A DNA stretch of 64,000 nt from a candidate division WOR-3 bacterium (GCA_013177935.1 JABLXZ010000002.1:62001-126000); one strand, 5' to 3'. Shown: positions 8,571 through 18,380, counted from the stretch's first letter. Notes: generated by a model from the sequence alone, not told the origin. Numbers and translations: made by a program.

Positions 8571-11324
8571 ATGAAAACCTGTCGTTTTGCTCTTTTAATT
8601 TTGTCCTTGTTGTTAACCGGTGTTGCACCGCTTGAAAGCCAGACTATCTTCAGTGAAAACTTCAACTCACCCTGGAACACCCTCAATCCACCATCGGGCT
8701 GGTCAATCCTTTTTGCTGGCGACACCAGCACCAACGACTGGCACCGCGCACCCGACCTTGGCTTTCACCCCTGGACCGATAACCCCACACCCTATGCTGC
8801 GCTTGGTCCGGGTGAAACCGACCAGGATATGCTTATCACCCCGGTCCTTGACTTCACCGGTTGCGAAAATGTTGTACTCCGCTGTTCATTGGGATTTGTC
8901 CCGGGCACCGGTTACCATGAAGCCCGCATCCTCGCCTCAATCGACTCGGGCGTCAACTACAACATCGAAATCGCCAACCTGACCGGTCAGACAGTTGAAC
9001 CCGGGCTTCGCACCTATGACCTGTCCTGGGCACCAAACCAGCGCAGCGTGCGTATCGCCTTCTACCTCGCTGCCGAAGACACCGGACTTACCTACTTCGT
9101 TGTTGACGATGTTTCCATCACCGGCACACGCCGGGCAACCGATGTTGGTATCCTGCGCATCCTCGCTCCCACCGATACCGTGGACTCGGGCGCGATGGTC
9201 AGCCCGCGCTGTCAGGTCATCAACCCTTCCAACGGCACCGGCTCATTCTGGACCAGACTTACCATTGGCAACTATCAGGACAGCGTCTGGACCCAAGACC
9301 TTGCCCCGGGTGAATCGGCAACTCTAACATTTCGCTCCTATAATGCCGACACCGCGGGGATCGTCTATGCCCAATTCCAGACCCTTTTGCCCGGCGACCT
9401 GAACCCGGAAAACGACACCGCCAACCGCCGCGTGTTTGTCAAACCACCCTTCTTCAACGATGTCGCGGCCCTCTTGATACTCACGCCGACTGGTGCGGTT
9501 ATCGAAACCACCAGTGTCATCCCCCGTGGCATCATCAAAAACAACACCGCCAATCCGGTAACAATCAAAGCCTACTTTGACATCCTGTTCTTTGGCAGCC
9601 CGGTTTACTCCGACTCCATCACCGGCAATCTCTCTGCCAACCAGATTGACACCGTAAGTTTCTCCGCCTGGATTGCCACTCCACCCGGCACCTACAACTC
9701 TATCTTCCGGGTCTGGGCTGAACGCGACCTCAACCCGGAAAACGACCTTATCTCCTCATCGTTTACCGTCCGCTCTCCAATCCACGATGTTGGCGTCGAG
9801 CAAATCGTTTCACCATCTGACACCGCGCCGCCCGGCAGCATCACCCCCTCAGCAAAAATCGTCAACTACGGCACCTTCCCGGAAACCAACTTCAAAATCT
9901 TCTTCTCGGCTTTCCGCGGCAGCACCCGTGAATACCGCGACTCGGTAATTTGCCCGGCACTTGAACCCGCGGAAACCGCTCTGGTCACATTCCCGGTCTG
10001 GCAGGCAAGCCGCGGCACCTACCTTGTGCGCTGCTCCACCGCCCTGACTGGTGACCTCGAATCTTATAACGATTGGCAGGAAAAGACCGTAATCGTCCGG
10101 ACCCCGATTCTTGTTGGCTGGCAGGAGATGGCTTCATTACCCACCGGTGCCAAAGCGGTGAAAAACGGCGGTGCTTTGACCCTGCTCGGCAATACCGTCT
10201 ATGCCCTGCGCGGCAACAAAACCGACGAATTCCTCGCCTACAACATTGAGACCGACTCCTGGCGGACGCTTCCATCTGTACCGCCGGGTTCTAATGGCAA
10301 GCCGGTTTACAAAGGCGGTGCCCTCACCAGCGACCGCAACCGCTACATCTACGCGCTCAAAGGCAACTCCCAGCCCGACTTCCTGCGCTACGATGTGTCT
10401 GCCGACTCCTGGCACGCACTGAAACCGGTGCCCCCTGGTCCCTCGCGCAAAGCCATTAAAGGCGGCTCCTATCTCGCCTATGCTGTCCACCGTGGCAACG
10501 GCTATATCTACCTCCTGAAAGGCTATCGCAACGAATTCTACCGCTACGACATCGCTGCCGACTCCTGGCAAGAACTGCCCTCTGCCCCGCTCGGACCGTC
10601 GGGCAAAAACTCCTACAAAGACGGTTCATTCATCGTGTATGATGGCAGCCACACCATTTATGCGGTCAAGGCAAAGTACAACGAGGTGTTCGGTTTTGAC
10701 ACCGACTCCCTGCGCTGGCTCACCACCACATTTCAGCGCTTCCCGCTCGCGGGCAGGTCCGGAAGACAGAAAAAGGTTAAAGACGGTGCCGGTGGCGTCT
10801 GGTGGAACAACGCAATGTACTGCCTGAAAGGCGGCAACACCTGTGAATTCTGGCGCTTCTTCCCCCAGGAAAACCGCTGGGAGGAACTGGACACCATCCC
10901 AGCGCTCGGCTCAACCGAGCGAAAGAAGCGGGTCAAAGCCGGAGGCGCCATCACCGGAATGGGCAACGGCATCTTCTTCGCACTCAAAGGCAACAAGACC
11001 AACGAATTCTGGTGCTATATGAGCCCGGAAGCCGGACCCGGTGTAGCGGAACCGGTTGTCATCCGCCCGGTGTCACAAAGGTTAACCCTTAACCTCTACC
11101 CCAATCCGGTAACAAATCTCACCACGCTCGAACTGAACAAACCACTCAACGAAAAGACCCATATCGCCATCTACGACCGGACCGGCAGACTGTGTCAGGA
11201 GTTCACAACAACATTAAACCGGGTTACCATCAACTGTCAGAACCTACCATCCGGTATCTATCTCATTCGGGCAACAAACCGGACTCACACCCTGAGCGCA
11301 ACCGCCAAGATGGTCATCAGATAA
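8571..11324 (+). CDS. Secreted modular protein: CARDB-like repeats, Kelch-like propeller, T9SS-like C-terminus
   Basis: 917 residues. A signal peptide (residues 1-25) precedes a jelly-roll-like domain of about 160 residues (SENFNSPWNTLNPPSGW ... YFVVDDVSITG). Three CARDB/APHP-like repeats follow (about 190-510), each with an 'LxPGDLNPENDT'-like end. Residues about 515-820 form a Kelch-like propeller with recurring motifs such as VYALRGNKTDEFLAYN and FFALKGNKTNEFWCY. The last 80 residues are a sorting domain (NLYPNPVTNLTTLELN ... LPSGIYLIRATN, ending KMVIR). The propeller and sorting domain are clearly paralogous to the C-terminus of the 1471-residue protein at 13809-18224. The start has AAAGGAGG 8 nt upstream and a terminator follows. 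Probably surface-attached; the ligand is unknown. Confidence 0.8.
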   Translation: MKTCRFALLILSLLLTGVAPLESQTIFSENFNSPWNTLNPPSGWSILFAGDTSTNDWHRAPDLGFHPWTDNPTPYAALGPGETDQDMLITPVLDFTGCENVVLRCSLGFVPGTGYHEARILASIDSGVNYNIEIANLTGQTVEPGLRTYDLSWAPNQRSVRIAFYLAAEDTGLTYFVVDDVSITGTRRATDVGILRILAPTDTVDSGAMVSPRCQVINPSNGTGSFWTRLTIGNYQDSVWTQDLAPGESATLTFRSYNADTAGIVYAQFQTLLPGDLNPENDTANRRVFVKPPFFNDVAALLILTPTGAVIETTSVIPRGIIKNNTANPVTIKAYFDILFFGSPVYSDSITGNLSANQIDTVSFSAWIATPPGTYNSIFRVWAERDLNPENDLISSSFTVRSPIHDVGVEQIVSPSDTAPPGSITPSAKIVNYGTFPETNFKIFFSAFRGSTREYRDSVICPALEPAETALVTFPVWQASRGTYLVRCSTALTGDLESYNDWQEKTVIVRTPILVGWQEMASLPTGAKAVKNGGALTLLGNTVYALRGNKTDEFLAYNIETDSWRTLPSVPPGSNGKPVYKGGALTSDRNRYIYALKGNSQPDFLRYDVSADSWHALKPVPPGPSRKAIKGGSYLAYAVHRGNGYIYLLKGYRNEFYRYDIAADSWQELPSAPLGPSGKNSYKDGSFIVYDGSHTIYAVKAKYNEVFGFDTDSLRWLTTTFQRFPLAGRSGRQKKVKDGAGGVWWNNAMYCLKGGNTCEFWRFFPQENRWEELDTIPALGSTERKKRVKAGGAITGMGNGIFFALKGNKTNEFWCYMSPEAGPGVAEPVVIRPVSQRLTLNLYPNPVTNLTTLELNKPLNEKTHIAIYDRTGRLCQEFTTTLNRVTINCQNLPSGIYLIRATNRTHTLSATAKMVIR

Positions 11325-11359
11325 CCTGTAAACCGGTAGCACCGACTCCGGATAATACT

Positions 11360-11402
11360 ATCCCCGAAACGGTCCCCTCGACCGTTCCGGGGATTATTTT
11401 CT
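11360..11402 (+). terminator. Rho-independent terminator after the surface protein gene
   Basis: A hairpin (11360-11394) pairs ATCCCCG with CGGGGAT and ACGGTC with GACCGT around a CCCTC loop, followed by ATTATTTTCT. Its left arm and loop contain the 14-mer GAAACGGTCCCCTC, which recurs at 48398 and, inverted, at 32747. Confidence 0.75.
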
Positions 11403-11480
11403 AAACCCCTAACCTGCTTAAAAACTGTGAGTTATCTAACCGCCTGAAATTCCACCGTTAATTTTCCCCAAATTCGGGGT

Positions 11481-12740
11481 CTATTCTCCATAGCGGGCAA
11501 CAATCTCATCCCGGCTCTTGCCCAGGATTTCGTACTTCTTGCCCACTTTGACAAACGCCGCAATCGCCCGGTCCAGATGCTCCTGGTCATGCGCTGCAGA
11601 CAACTGTACCCGAATCCGTGCCTGACCGCGCGGCACCACCGGATAGAAGAACCCAATCACATAAATCCCCTCAAAGTACAAATCCCGGGCAAAGTCCTGC
11701 GCCAGTTTTGCATTGTAGAGCATAATCGGCACAATCGGATGGTCGCCGGGCTTGATGTCAAAACCGGCTTCGGTCATCGCCTTGCGGAAGTACTTTGTAT
11801 TTCTCTCTAATTTATCCCGGCGCTCGGTTGTCTCGGACAGAATCTCAATCACCCTTAAAGTCGCTGCCGCCACCACCGGGCACAGCGTATTGGAGAAGAG
11901 ATAGGGCCGGGAACGCTGCCGCAGAATCTCCACAATCTCCTTGCGCGCCGCGGTAACCCCGCCTGATGCACCGCCCATCGCCTTGCCAAATGTTGTTGTG
12001 ATGATATCAACCTTACCCATCACATTGTGGTACTCGTGTGTGCCCCGGCCTGTTTTGCCCATAAACCCGGTCGCATGCGAATCGTCAATCATCACCAGCG
12101 CATCGTACTTCTCTGCCAGCGGCACAATCTCATTCAGTTTCGCCACATCACCATCCATAGAAAATGCGCCATCGGTTGCAATCATCACAAACCTTGCGCC
12201 CTTTTCCCGCGCCTCCTTCAACTTCGCCTCCAGGTCCGCCATATCCGCATGCTTGTAAATCAACCGCCGCTCCTTCGGCACCTTGCACAGCCGGATGCCA
12301 TCAATAATTGAGGCATGGTTCAACTGGTCGGTGATGATTGCGTCCTCCGCACCCAACAGCACCTCAAACAGCCCGCCATTCGCATCAAAGCAGGACGAGT
12401 ACAGAATCGCATCCTCCATCCCCAAAAACTCGGCAATCTTGCGCTCCAGTTGCCGGTGCAAAGCCTGGGTTCCGCAGATAAACCGCACCGAAGACAGCCC
12501 ATAACCCCACTTCTCCAGCGCCTCATGCGCCGCCTTGATTACCTCCGGATGGCTGGAAAGCCCCAAGTAGTTGTTGGCGCAGAAGTTCAAAACTTCCTTC
12601 TGTGGTGCACCTTCTGGATACTCAACCGCGATTTTTGCTCCCTGGGGACCATGGATATACCGTTCCTCCTTATACAAACCTTGGTCCCGCACCGTCTTCA
12701 ACTCATTCTGTAAAAAGCTCTTTATTGAACCGTATGCCAT
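11481..12740 (-). CDS. kbl: Glycine C-acetyltransferase (2-amino-3-ketobutyrate CoA ligase)
   Basis: 419 residues, slightly longer than the usual ~398 because of a short N-terminal extension. This PLP enzyme of the alpha-oxoamine synthase family interconverts glycine plus acetyl-CoA and 2-amino-3-ketobutyrate in threonine breakdown. Visible features are [14 protein letters not shown] (52-65), [13 protein letters not shown] (87-99), the PLP-binding [10 protein letters not shown] (219-228) and the Schiff-base lysine K253 in [10 protein letters not shown]. The C-terminal [18 protein letters not shown] is typical of Kbl. The gene starts 9 nt after the deoC stop, so both are in one operon from the promoter at 13422. 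No threonine dehydrogenase gene is next to it. Confidence 0.93.
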   Translation of the reverse strand: MAYGSIKSFLQNELKTVRDQGLYKEERYIHGPQGAKIAVEYPEGAPQKEVLNFCANNYLGLSSHPEVIKAAHEALEKWGYGLSSVRFICGTQALHRQLERKIAEFLGMEDAILYSSCFDANGGLFEVLLGAEDAIITDQLNHASIIDGIRLCKVPKERRLIYKHADMADLEAKLKEAREKGARFVMIATDGAFSMDGDVAKLNEIVPLAEKYDALVMIDDSHATGFMGKTGRGTHEYHNVMGKVDIITTTFGKAMGGASGGVTAARKEIVEILRQRSRPYLFSNTLCPVVAAATLRVIEILSETTERRDKLERNTKYFRKAMTEAGFDIKPGDHPIVPIMLYNAKLAQDFARDLYFEGIYVIGFFYPVVPRGQARIRVQLSAAHDQEHLDRAIAAFVKVGKKYEILGKSRDEIVARYGE

Positions 12741-12749
12741 TACTCCTCC

Positions 12750-13409
12750 TTAAGTTTGATTTTTTTCCTCCTGTACGATTGCGATGCCGGCGCTCGTGCC
12801 CAAACGGGTTGCGCCCGCCGCAATCAACTCCTTTGCCTGCTGAAAAGTACGAATTCCGCCTGACGCCTTGACCCCGATTCTGCCACGGGCAACCTGCGCC
12901 AAGAGCGCCACATCCTCCTTTGTCGCCCCACCCCCTAAAAACCCGGTTGAGGTCTTAACAAAATGGGCACCCGCCTCAATTACCAGTTCGGTTGCCCGCC
13001 TCTTCTCATCCTCGGTTAAAAGTCCGGCTTCAATTATCACCTTCACCACCCTGCCATCGGCTTCAGCAACCACCGCCCGGATATCGTCCCTTACCCGGGA
13101 AAACTGCCCACCCTTAAACAGCCCGATATTCATCACCATATCAAGTTCACTCGCACCCGCCTTCACCACCGCCTTTGCCTCTGCCACCTTCACCCCGGTC
13201 AAACACGCACCCAGCGGAAAACCGACAACCGAACACACCCCGACATCGCTGCCCCTGAGTTGTTGTGCCGCCAGTTCCACATAACCCGAATTCACGCATA
13301 CCGTTGCAAACCCGAACCTCTTTGCCTCCTCACACAACCTGACAATATCCTCTGGCTTTGCCTCAGGCTTCAAAAGGGTATGGTCAATATACCGGGCAAT
13401 CGTTTCCAT
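12750..13409 (-). CDS. deoC: Deoxyribose-phosphate aldolase
   Basis: 219 residues, normal length. It cleaves 2-deoxyribose-5-phosphate to glyceraldehyde-3-phosphate and acetaldehyde in deoxynucleoside salvage. The N-terminal IDHTLLKPEA, VGFPLGA (62-68), ELDMVMNIG with the conserved Asp at 90, the Schiff-base lysine K152 in FVKTSTGF, and K181 in GVKASGGIR are all present. The -10 box lies 12 nt upstream of the ATG, leaving a 5' UTR of only about 5 nt and no good Shine-Dalgarno. Pairing with kbl is unusual, but both reactions feed C2 units (acetaldehyde and acetyl-CoA). Confidence 0.95.
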   Translation of the reverse strand: METIARYIDHTLLKPEAKPEDIVRLCEEAKRFGFATVCVNSGYVELAAQQLRGSDVGVCSVVGFPLGACLTGVKVAEAKAVVKAGASELDMVMNIGLFKGGQFSRVRDDIRAVVAEADGRVVKVIIEAGLLTEDEKRRATELVIEAGAHFVKTSTGFLGGGATKEDVALLAQVARGRIGVKASGGIRTFQQAKELIAAGATRLGTSAGIAIVQEEKNQT

Positions 13410-13421
13410 CTGTGAAACCAG

Positions 13422-13450
13422 ATTTTACCTTCCTTAATTTATACTGTCAA
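13422..13450 (-). promoter_or_regulatory. Promoter of the deoC-kbl operon
   Basis: Minus strand: TTGACA (13445-13450), 17 nt, TAAAAT (13422-13427). The ATG of deoC at 13409 is 12 nt past the -10, so the transcript would be almost leaderless. Confidence 0.7.
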
Positions 13451-13494
13451 CAACTCTCCTCCCCTCTCTCCTACATACTCTTATCTCTCCTCCC

Positions 13495-13746
13495 CTCTCT
13501 TTATGGAAGTATTCCGTCAAACTCCCCTCCCTTTATGGGAGGGGAAAAAGGGGAGGGTGTCAAATCTGCTCTTACATCCTTCTCCCTCAACCTTTATGGC
13601 TTCTTTCTCACTCTCCCCGCCCTTGATTGCTGTCTTTCGTCACCTTCTTCTCCCTTTATGGCAGTCTTTCATCACTTTCCCCTCCCTTGATGGAAGCCTT
13701 CCGGAACTCTCCCCTCCCTTTATGGGAGGGGAAAAAGGGGAGGGTG
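13495..13746. repeat. Degenerate pyrimidine-rich direct repeats with two identical 38-bp hairpin units
   Basis: Most of the gene-free stretch 13451-13760 is a C/T-rich array in which units of about 30-35 nt recur as variants of CTCCCTTTATGG-AGTCTTTCGTCA. Two copies of one 38-bp unit are identical (13522-13559 and 13709-13746); each begins with a hairpin CCCCTCCC-TTTAT-GGGAGGGG and runs on into a purine-rich AAAAAGGGGAGGGTG. Short ORFs here simply read the repeats and are not credible genes. Confidence 0.75.
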
Positions 13747-13759
13747 CACAGAGCGTTTC

Positions 13760-13790
13760 AAAAAAAGAAGGGGGGCAAAATGCCCCCCTT
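13760..13790 (-). terminator. Rho-independent terminator after the 1471-residue surface protein gene
   Basis: Read on the minus strand, GGGGGGC-ATTT-TGCCCCCC-type pairing (13770-13788) is followed by TTCTTTTTTTG (13760-13769). It lies 20 nt past the stop at 13809, a very strong intrinsic terminator. Confidence 0.85.
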
Positions 13791-13808
13791 CGTCACTCGT
13801 GCTCGAGT

Positions 13809-16800
13809 TTATCGGACGATGAGTTTCTGGCTTGCGCTTGCACCCGCGCTCTCAAACTTCACCAGGTAAACACCTGATGCCAGATTGCGCAGGTCAAGGC
13901 TGTGCGTGCCCGTGCCCGATGCAACAAAGTTGAACGTGCTCACCGTTCTTCCGGTCACATCAAACACGGTCACCCGCGCCGGTGAAGACTGCGGCACGCT
14001 GTAGGACAGGATGCCAAAGCCCTTGACCACCGGGTTGGGCGTCACGCTGAAGTTGAACCGACCAACGCTCACCTGTCCCGCCATCACGCCTGAGCGCTCC
14101 GGCTTAGAGGCGAACACCGTCGGCTCATAGTAGCACCAGAACTCCTGGGTCTTGCCACCCTTGAACGCATAGAACAGCCCGTTGTCGGTGCTGGCAACCG
14201 CGCCGCCCGCCTTAACCCGTTTCTTCCTGCCGCTCAGACCAACCTCAGGAATCGGGTCAAGTTCGGTCCAGGCATAGGTACCACCCGCAACATCGCACTT
14301 CCACCACTCAACGGTGTTGCCACCCTTGAGCGCGTAGATGAACCCGTTGTAGAGTACTGCATCCGAGCCGTCCTTGGACTTCTTGTTCTTGCCAGTCTTG
14401 CTGCTCGGTATTGGAATGCCCGGAATCGAAGCCGTGCTCCACTGCAGGGTTGTCAGGTCAAAGGTCCACATCTCGCTGTACTTAGCCTTGTGCGCATAGA
14501 GCGTGTTCGCACCGTCATAGACCAACCAGGAACCCTTGTCCCACTTCGGCTTGACACCAGCCGGAGCATCAGGCAGCGGCTCCCAGACACCGCTCACCGT
14601 GTTGTAGCGGTAGAACTCCTGCTTGTATCCCTTCAACAGGTACACATAGCCGGTGTCGTTCTGCACCACATACACCAGGTCGGTGCCGCCCTTGACCTTC
14701 TTGTTGCTCGCACCCAGCGGTACCGGCGTCAGTGGCGCCCAGGCGGCGCTATCAATCGAGTACCGGACAAAGTCCTGGGTGTTGTTACCAATTGTGGCGT
14801 AGATATAGCCGTCGCCATAGCAGCCGTTCGCACCCTTTGACGGCATCTTACCACTGGGCGTTGGCATCGGAGCAAGCGTTGTCCAGGCATCGGTGTTCGG
14901 GTCATAGGAGTAGAAGTCAGCCGCCTTGTTACCACGAGCCGCATAAATCAGACCGTTGTCCGGGTTGAATGCAAGGAACCCACCGTCTTTGACCGGTCCG
15001 GGCACCTGCGCCTTCTCGGTCCAGCCCGGATTGCCCAAAGGCCTGACCGTGAACGACGATACCTGCTGGTTGTTGCTCGGGTCTGCATCACCGGTCATTA
15101 TCGCATTCGCCTGCGCTGTGTAGTTGCCTGTGGTTGACGCATCCCAGGTGGTGGTGAACACATAGGTTGACTCAACACCCGGGTCCAGAGTCAGCGTTGC
15201 GGTCTGGTCATAGACCACCGTGCTCGCCTCATCGGTAATCTGGAAGTTCAGGTCGAATGTTGCGGGATTGCTTCCAAGGTTCTGCACCGTTACCCGCGGT
15301 GTCACAACCGTGCCAACCACAATCGTGCCGGTCGGCTCAACGATTGCATTCACCGCAACATCACGGTAGTACGCCCAAGCAGAATCAACCAAGAGGTCAT
15401 TCGAGTTTATCATATCGCCGGACAACTCGGTTGAGCAACGAACCGCATACATGCCATAAGCGGGCACAGTCCAGTTCGGGAAGCCGGTGATTGTCCGCTC
15501 TTCACCCGGCGTCAACCCGATAACCAGCCGTGTCTGGTTGTAGGTACTGCCGATCCGCAACCGCGCATAGAACGAAGCCGTCGATGTACCGTTGTTGCGC
15601 ACCTTCACCCGCGGACTGATGACCGCACCGGAGTCAACTTCGCCCTTGGGCGCGATAATTTCGGTCGGCTTGACATCAACCAGGTACACGAAGGTAGAAC
15701 CAGTAACCGTGTCGTTGGTATGGACCTCGTCCGAACCAAGTAGCGTCACACAACGGGTGGTGTGATTACCGATGGTGGTCGGTGTCCACGGGTCAAAACT
15801 GACCACCGCCGAATCACCCGGTCCGAGGTTTGAAACCGTCTGGGTGTCAGTATAAACCGAGCCAATCGTGAACTCAACCGGGAAGGTCTGGGTACCCCCG
15901 CCGAAGTTCCACACTTTAGCCTGCGGTGTCACCGGCACACCATATTGAATGGTGCCAGTCGGCGCCAGAATTTCGGTTGCAGCAACATCAATTGGCTTAC
16001 GACAGCCAATCCCGGCGATATTGTCAATCAGCCAGCCATAATAGGTTACCGAACCGTCCGAACCAAACCGCCAGTGGACCTTGAAGGATGTGCCGTTCGC
16101 CACCGGAATCTTGAACCTCGCCACCTCCCAGTTCCAGTTGCCTGAATAGCCGTACTCACCCAAGCCATACACGGTACCATAATAGGACCTTGTTCCGTCC
16201 GGATAGAGCAGGGTCCAGGTTTGACCGCCATCGGTTGAGTATTTGAAGTTACCGCCATCATAATAGGTCTCGCAGTACATCCAGTGCATAAACATCACCA
16301 CCGGCGTGTCCTGGAGCGCCACAAGGTTGAACGCGAGCAGGGTATCGTTGGCATTGTTCGCATAGGAACCAGACAGCACATCGCCCCAGCAGTTCGGACT
16401 TGAAGGTGGCGGGTTTCTCGGCGATTGTGGTGCACCCCAGCTCCAGCCGCCCGTGCCCCGGAAGTTGCCGTTCGACGCATCAAACCGTTCAACAAAGTCC
16501 GCAACCATCGTCTGCGCGGTCAACCGGTCGTTGTTCGGGTTACCATCACCCGAAAGCCGAACCGAACAGCGCACCGCATAGGTACCAGAAGTGGAAGGCG
16601 TCCAGGTGCTGAACCCGGTCACATTCAGCGTCTCGCCCGGTCCCAATGACTGGTTGACATTAACCGTGCTGGTGTAAGAACTACCGATGTCCAGTTTCAC
16701 CGAGAAACTCGAAACCGAAGAGGTGCCAACATTCTTCACCCAGACCGATGGGTTGACATTCTCGCCAACCTGATGCAACCCGCCCGGCACATCAATCCGG

Positions 16801-18224
16801 TACATCGCCAGGTCATAGGGTGCCGGTGGCGCACCATGCTTGTAGTAGATTTCATAGTTGCCATCCCGGCTGTCATCCCACACCACATGGACATCGTTCG
16901 GATTGGAACTGTTGCCGCCGTTGTTGATTGAAGGATAGTACCGGTAACTTCCTGTCACATTTGTCAGGTTAATCGGAGTTCCCCAGGTGCCAGATGCCGA
17001 ACGGTCATTGTACCGAATCTGGGGATAGGATGGACTTGTAGAGTTGTACCCGTACCAGACAACATGACCCATACCGTTCGGAGTGAAGCAAACCGTTGGA
17101 TAGTACTGGTAATAGTTTAGACCGGGCTCAGAAACGGTGTCACCGACCAACTGGAAGGTGTCCGAGATACCCGTACCCAGCCGCTGCTTGTGGATTATGC
17201 GGTAGTAGTAGTAGCCATTGTCATAACCCTGCCACACGATATGGACTCTGTTGGTCTGCGGGTTAACCGCAATCGACGGGTAGTACTGGTAATAGACTGC
17301 ACCGGAGATGTTCTGCTGAACCGGACCCCAGGTTCCACCAAACCTGCCCCGATACCCAATCTGGTAGTAGGAGGTGCCACCGTAACCATACCAGGTCACA
17401 TGGATGTTGTTATCCCTGCCCGCCGCCACCTTGGGCCACCAGCGGTAATATGAGGTTGAGCCAGAGTCAACCCACACTCTCGGCTGCCAGGTTGTGCCAA
17501 TCTTCTCCTTATAACCAATCGCATAGCCAACGGTTGAGTAGTAGTTGTACCAAACAACATGGATTCTGCCGTTCGGGCTCGCCTCAATTGAAGGATAGTA
17601 TTTGTACCAGAGCAGGGTGTCTTCGGTGATACGGGTAGTTGTCGCCTCCCATCCACCATTGCCCGATGATGTCGGTGTGCACATCTTGTATGCAATGTAG
17701 TAGCCGGACGGAGCCGTAGCTTTGTTCACATACCAGGCCACATGAACATTGCCCGAAGAGTCAACACACAGTGCCGGATAATAGGAGTAGCCGATACTTG
17801 CCAAATCCGCTGAGATGCAGGTGTCACTGGTCCAGCCCGAGCCCGGATAGTACCGCTTGTAATAAACCTGTGGTGAGTATGTGCCCGGCGTCTGATAGGA
17901 CATCCAGACCACATGGACTCTGCCCGAAGGGTCAACCGCAACCGTGTGCCTGCCAAATGCGTAGTTGTAGTCAGTAACCGAGTTGTTGGTCAGCCTTACA
18001 TCTGGGTCCCACTGGGCATCGGTCTCTGCCATTTGCCCTTCAGCCTGCCGTGCGAGGTACTGCAAATACTCCTCGCTCGGCTCTCCCGGCTGTTTTTGCA
18101 TCATCCTCTCCGGCAGCATCTCCTCGTGCAGACCCGTTTCCGGGTCAATGCGCGGTGGCTCAGGTCTTGCCGCAAACGCCACGACCGCGAGGAGGAGCAA
18201 GGAGAGTGTTACCCATTTACGCAT
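13809..18224 (-). CDS. Very large secreted modular protein: BNR-like propeller, CARDB-like repeats, Kelch-like propeller, T9SS-like C-terminus
   Basis: 1471 residues. The signal peptide (WVTLSLLLLAVVAFAA) is followed by a propeller region (about 70-455) of ~55-residue repeats such as YPSIAVNPQTNRVHIVWQG. A MAM/jelly-roll-like domain follows (about 560-720, WLIDNIAGIGCR), then CARDB-like repeats (about 725-1070) and a Kelch-like propeller (about 1080-1370, YAFKGGKTQEFWCYY). The sorting domain at the end reads FSVTPNPVVKGFG ... LASGVYLVKFES ... KLIVR. The N-terminal propeller is paralogous to the 462-residue protein just upstream, and the Kelch plus sorting part to the protein at 8571-11324, so it looks like a mosaic of its neighbours. 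It has a consensus promoter and a strong terminator of its own. Probably displayed on the cell surface. Confidence 0.8.
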   Translation of the reverse strand: MRKWVTLSLLLLAVVAFAARPEPPRIDPETGLHEEMLPERMMQKQPGEPSEEYLQYLARQAEGQMAETDAQWDPDVRLTNNSVTDYNYAFGRHTVAVDPSGRVHVVWMSYQTPGTYSPQVYYKRYYPGSGWTSDTCISADLASIGYSYYPALCVDSSGNVHVAWYVNKATAPSGYYIAYKMCTPTSSGNGGWEATTTRITEDTLLWYKYYPSIEASPNGRIHVVWYNYYSTVGYAIGYKEKIGTTWQPRVWVDSGSTSYYRWWPKVAAGRDNNIHVTWYGYGGTSYYQIGYRGRFGGTWGPVQQNISGAVYYQYYPSIAVNPQTNRVHIVWQGYDNGYYYYRIIHKQRLGTGISDTFQLVGDTVSEPGLNYYQYYPTVCFTPNGMGHVVWYGYNSTSPSYPQIRYNDRSASGTWGTPINLTNVTGSYRYYPSINNGGNSSNPNDVHVVWDDSRDGNYEIYYKHGAPPAPYDLAMYRIDVPGGLHQVGENVNPSVWVKNVGTSSVSSFSVKLDIGSSYTSTVNVNQSLGPGETLNVTGFSTWTPSTSGTYAVRCSVRLSGDGNPNNDRLTAQTMVADFVERFDASNGNFRGTGGWSWGAPQSPRNPPPSSPNCWGDVLSGSYANNANDTLLAFNLVALQDTPVVMFMHWMYCETYYDGGNFKYSTDGGQTWTLLYPDGTRSYYGTVYGLGEYGYSGNWNWEVARFKIPVANGTSFKVHWRFGSDGSVTYYGWLIDNIAGIGCRKPIDVAATEILAPTGTIQYGVPVTPQAKVWNFGGGTQTFPVEFTIGSVYTDTQTVSNLGPGDSAVVSFDPWTPTTIGNHTTRCVTLLGSDEVHTNDTVTGSTFVYLVDVKPTEIIAPKGEVDSGAVISPRVKVRNNGTSTASFYARLRIGSTYNQTRLVIGLTPGEERTITGFPNWTVPAYGMYAVRCSTELSGDMINSNDLLVDSAWAYYRDVAVNAIVEPTGTIVVGTVVTPRVTVQNLGSNPATFDLNFQITDEASTVVYDQTATLTLDPGVESTYVFTTTWDASTTGNYTAQANAIMTGDADPSNNQQVSSFTVRPLGNPGWTEKAQVPGPVKDGGFLAFNPDNGLIYAARGNKAADFYSYDPNTDAWTTLAPMPTPSGKMPSKGANGCYGDGYIYATIGNNTQDFVRYSIDSAAWAPLTPVPLGASNKKVKGGTDLVYVVQNDTGYVYLLKGYKQEFYRYNTVSGVWEPLPDAPAGVKPKWDKGSWLVYDGANTLYAHKAKYSEMWTFDLTTLQWSTASIPGIPIPSSKTGKNKKSKDGSDAVLYNGFIYALKGGNTVEWWKCDVAGGTYAWTELDPIPEVGLSGRKKRVKAGGAVASTDNGLFYAFKGGKTQEFWCYYEPTVFASKPERSGVMAGQVSVGRFNFSVTPNPVVKGFGILSYSVPQSSPARVTVFDVTGRTVSTFNFVASGTGTHSLDLRNLASGVYLVKFESAGASASQKLIVR

Positions 18225-18343
18225 ACTTAGCCTCCTTTTTTGTTTTACCTTTGTACTCAGCGCCCGTTTACGCCAAACGCCCTGCGTCCGGGCGCACTTT
18301 TACCGCTTTTTAATTCGGATGTCACCCTTCTTGGTGGCGCTAA

Positions 18344-18372
18344 ATTATAACGCCACCATCCCTGCCTGTCAA
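18344..18372 (-). promoter_or_regulatory. Consensus promoter with operator-like palindrome over the -10 box
   Basis: Minus strand: TTGACA (18367-18372), 17 nt, TATAAT (18344-18349), about 120 nt upstream of the 1471-residue gene. A perfect 7-bp inverted repeat, GGTGGCG and CGCCACC (18333-18339 and 18351-18357), brackets the -10 hexamer. This is where a repressor would bind, though it could also be just a transcript-start hairpin. Confidence 0.75.
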
Positions 18373-18380
18373 GCAAAATT

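Noticed and set aside
13495-13746. CRISPR array
   Set aside because: Units are degenerate, contiguous and pyrimidine-rich, with no constant repeat plus unique spacer pattern and no cas genes in the window.
13358-13877. Plus-strand ORFs of 80-124 codons rich in Ser, Pro and Leu
   Set aside because: They only translate the C/T-rich repeat array and extend into the terminator and the end of the opposite-strand gene.
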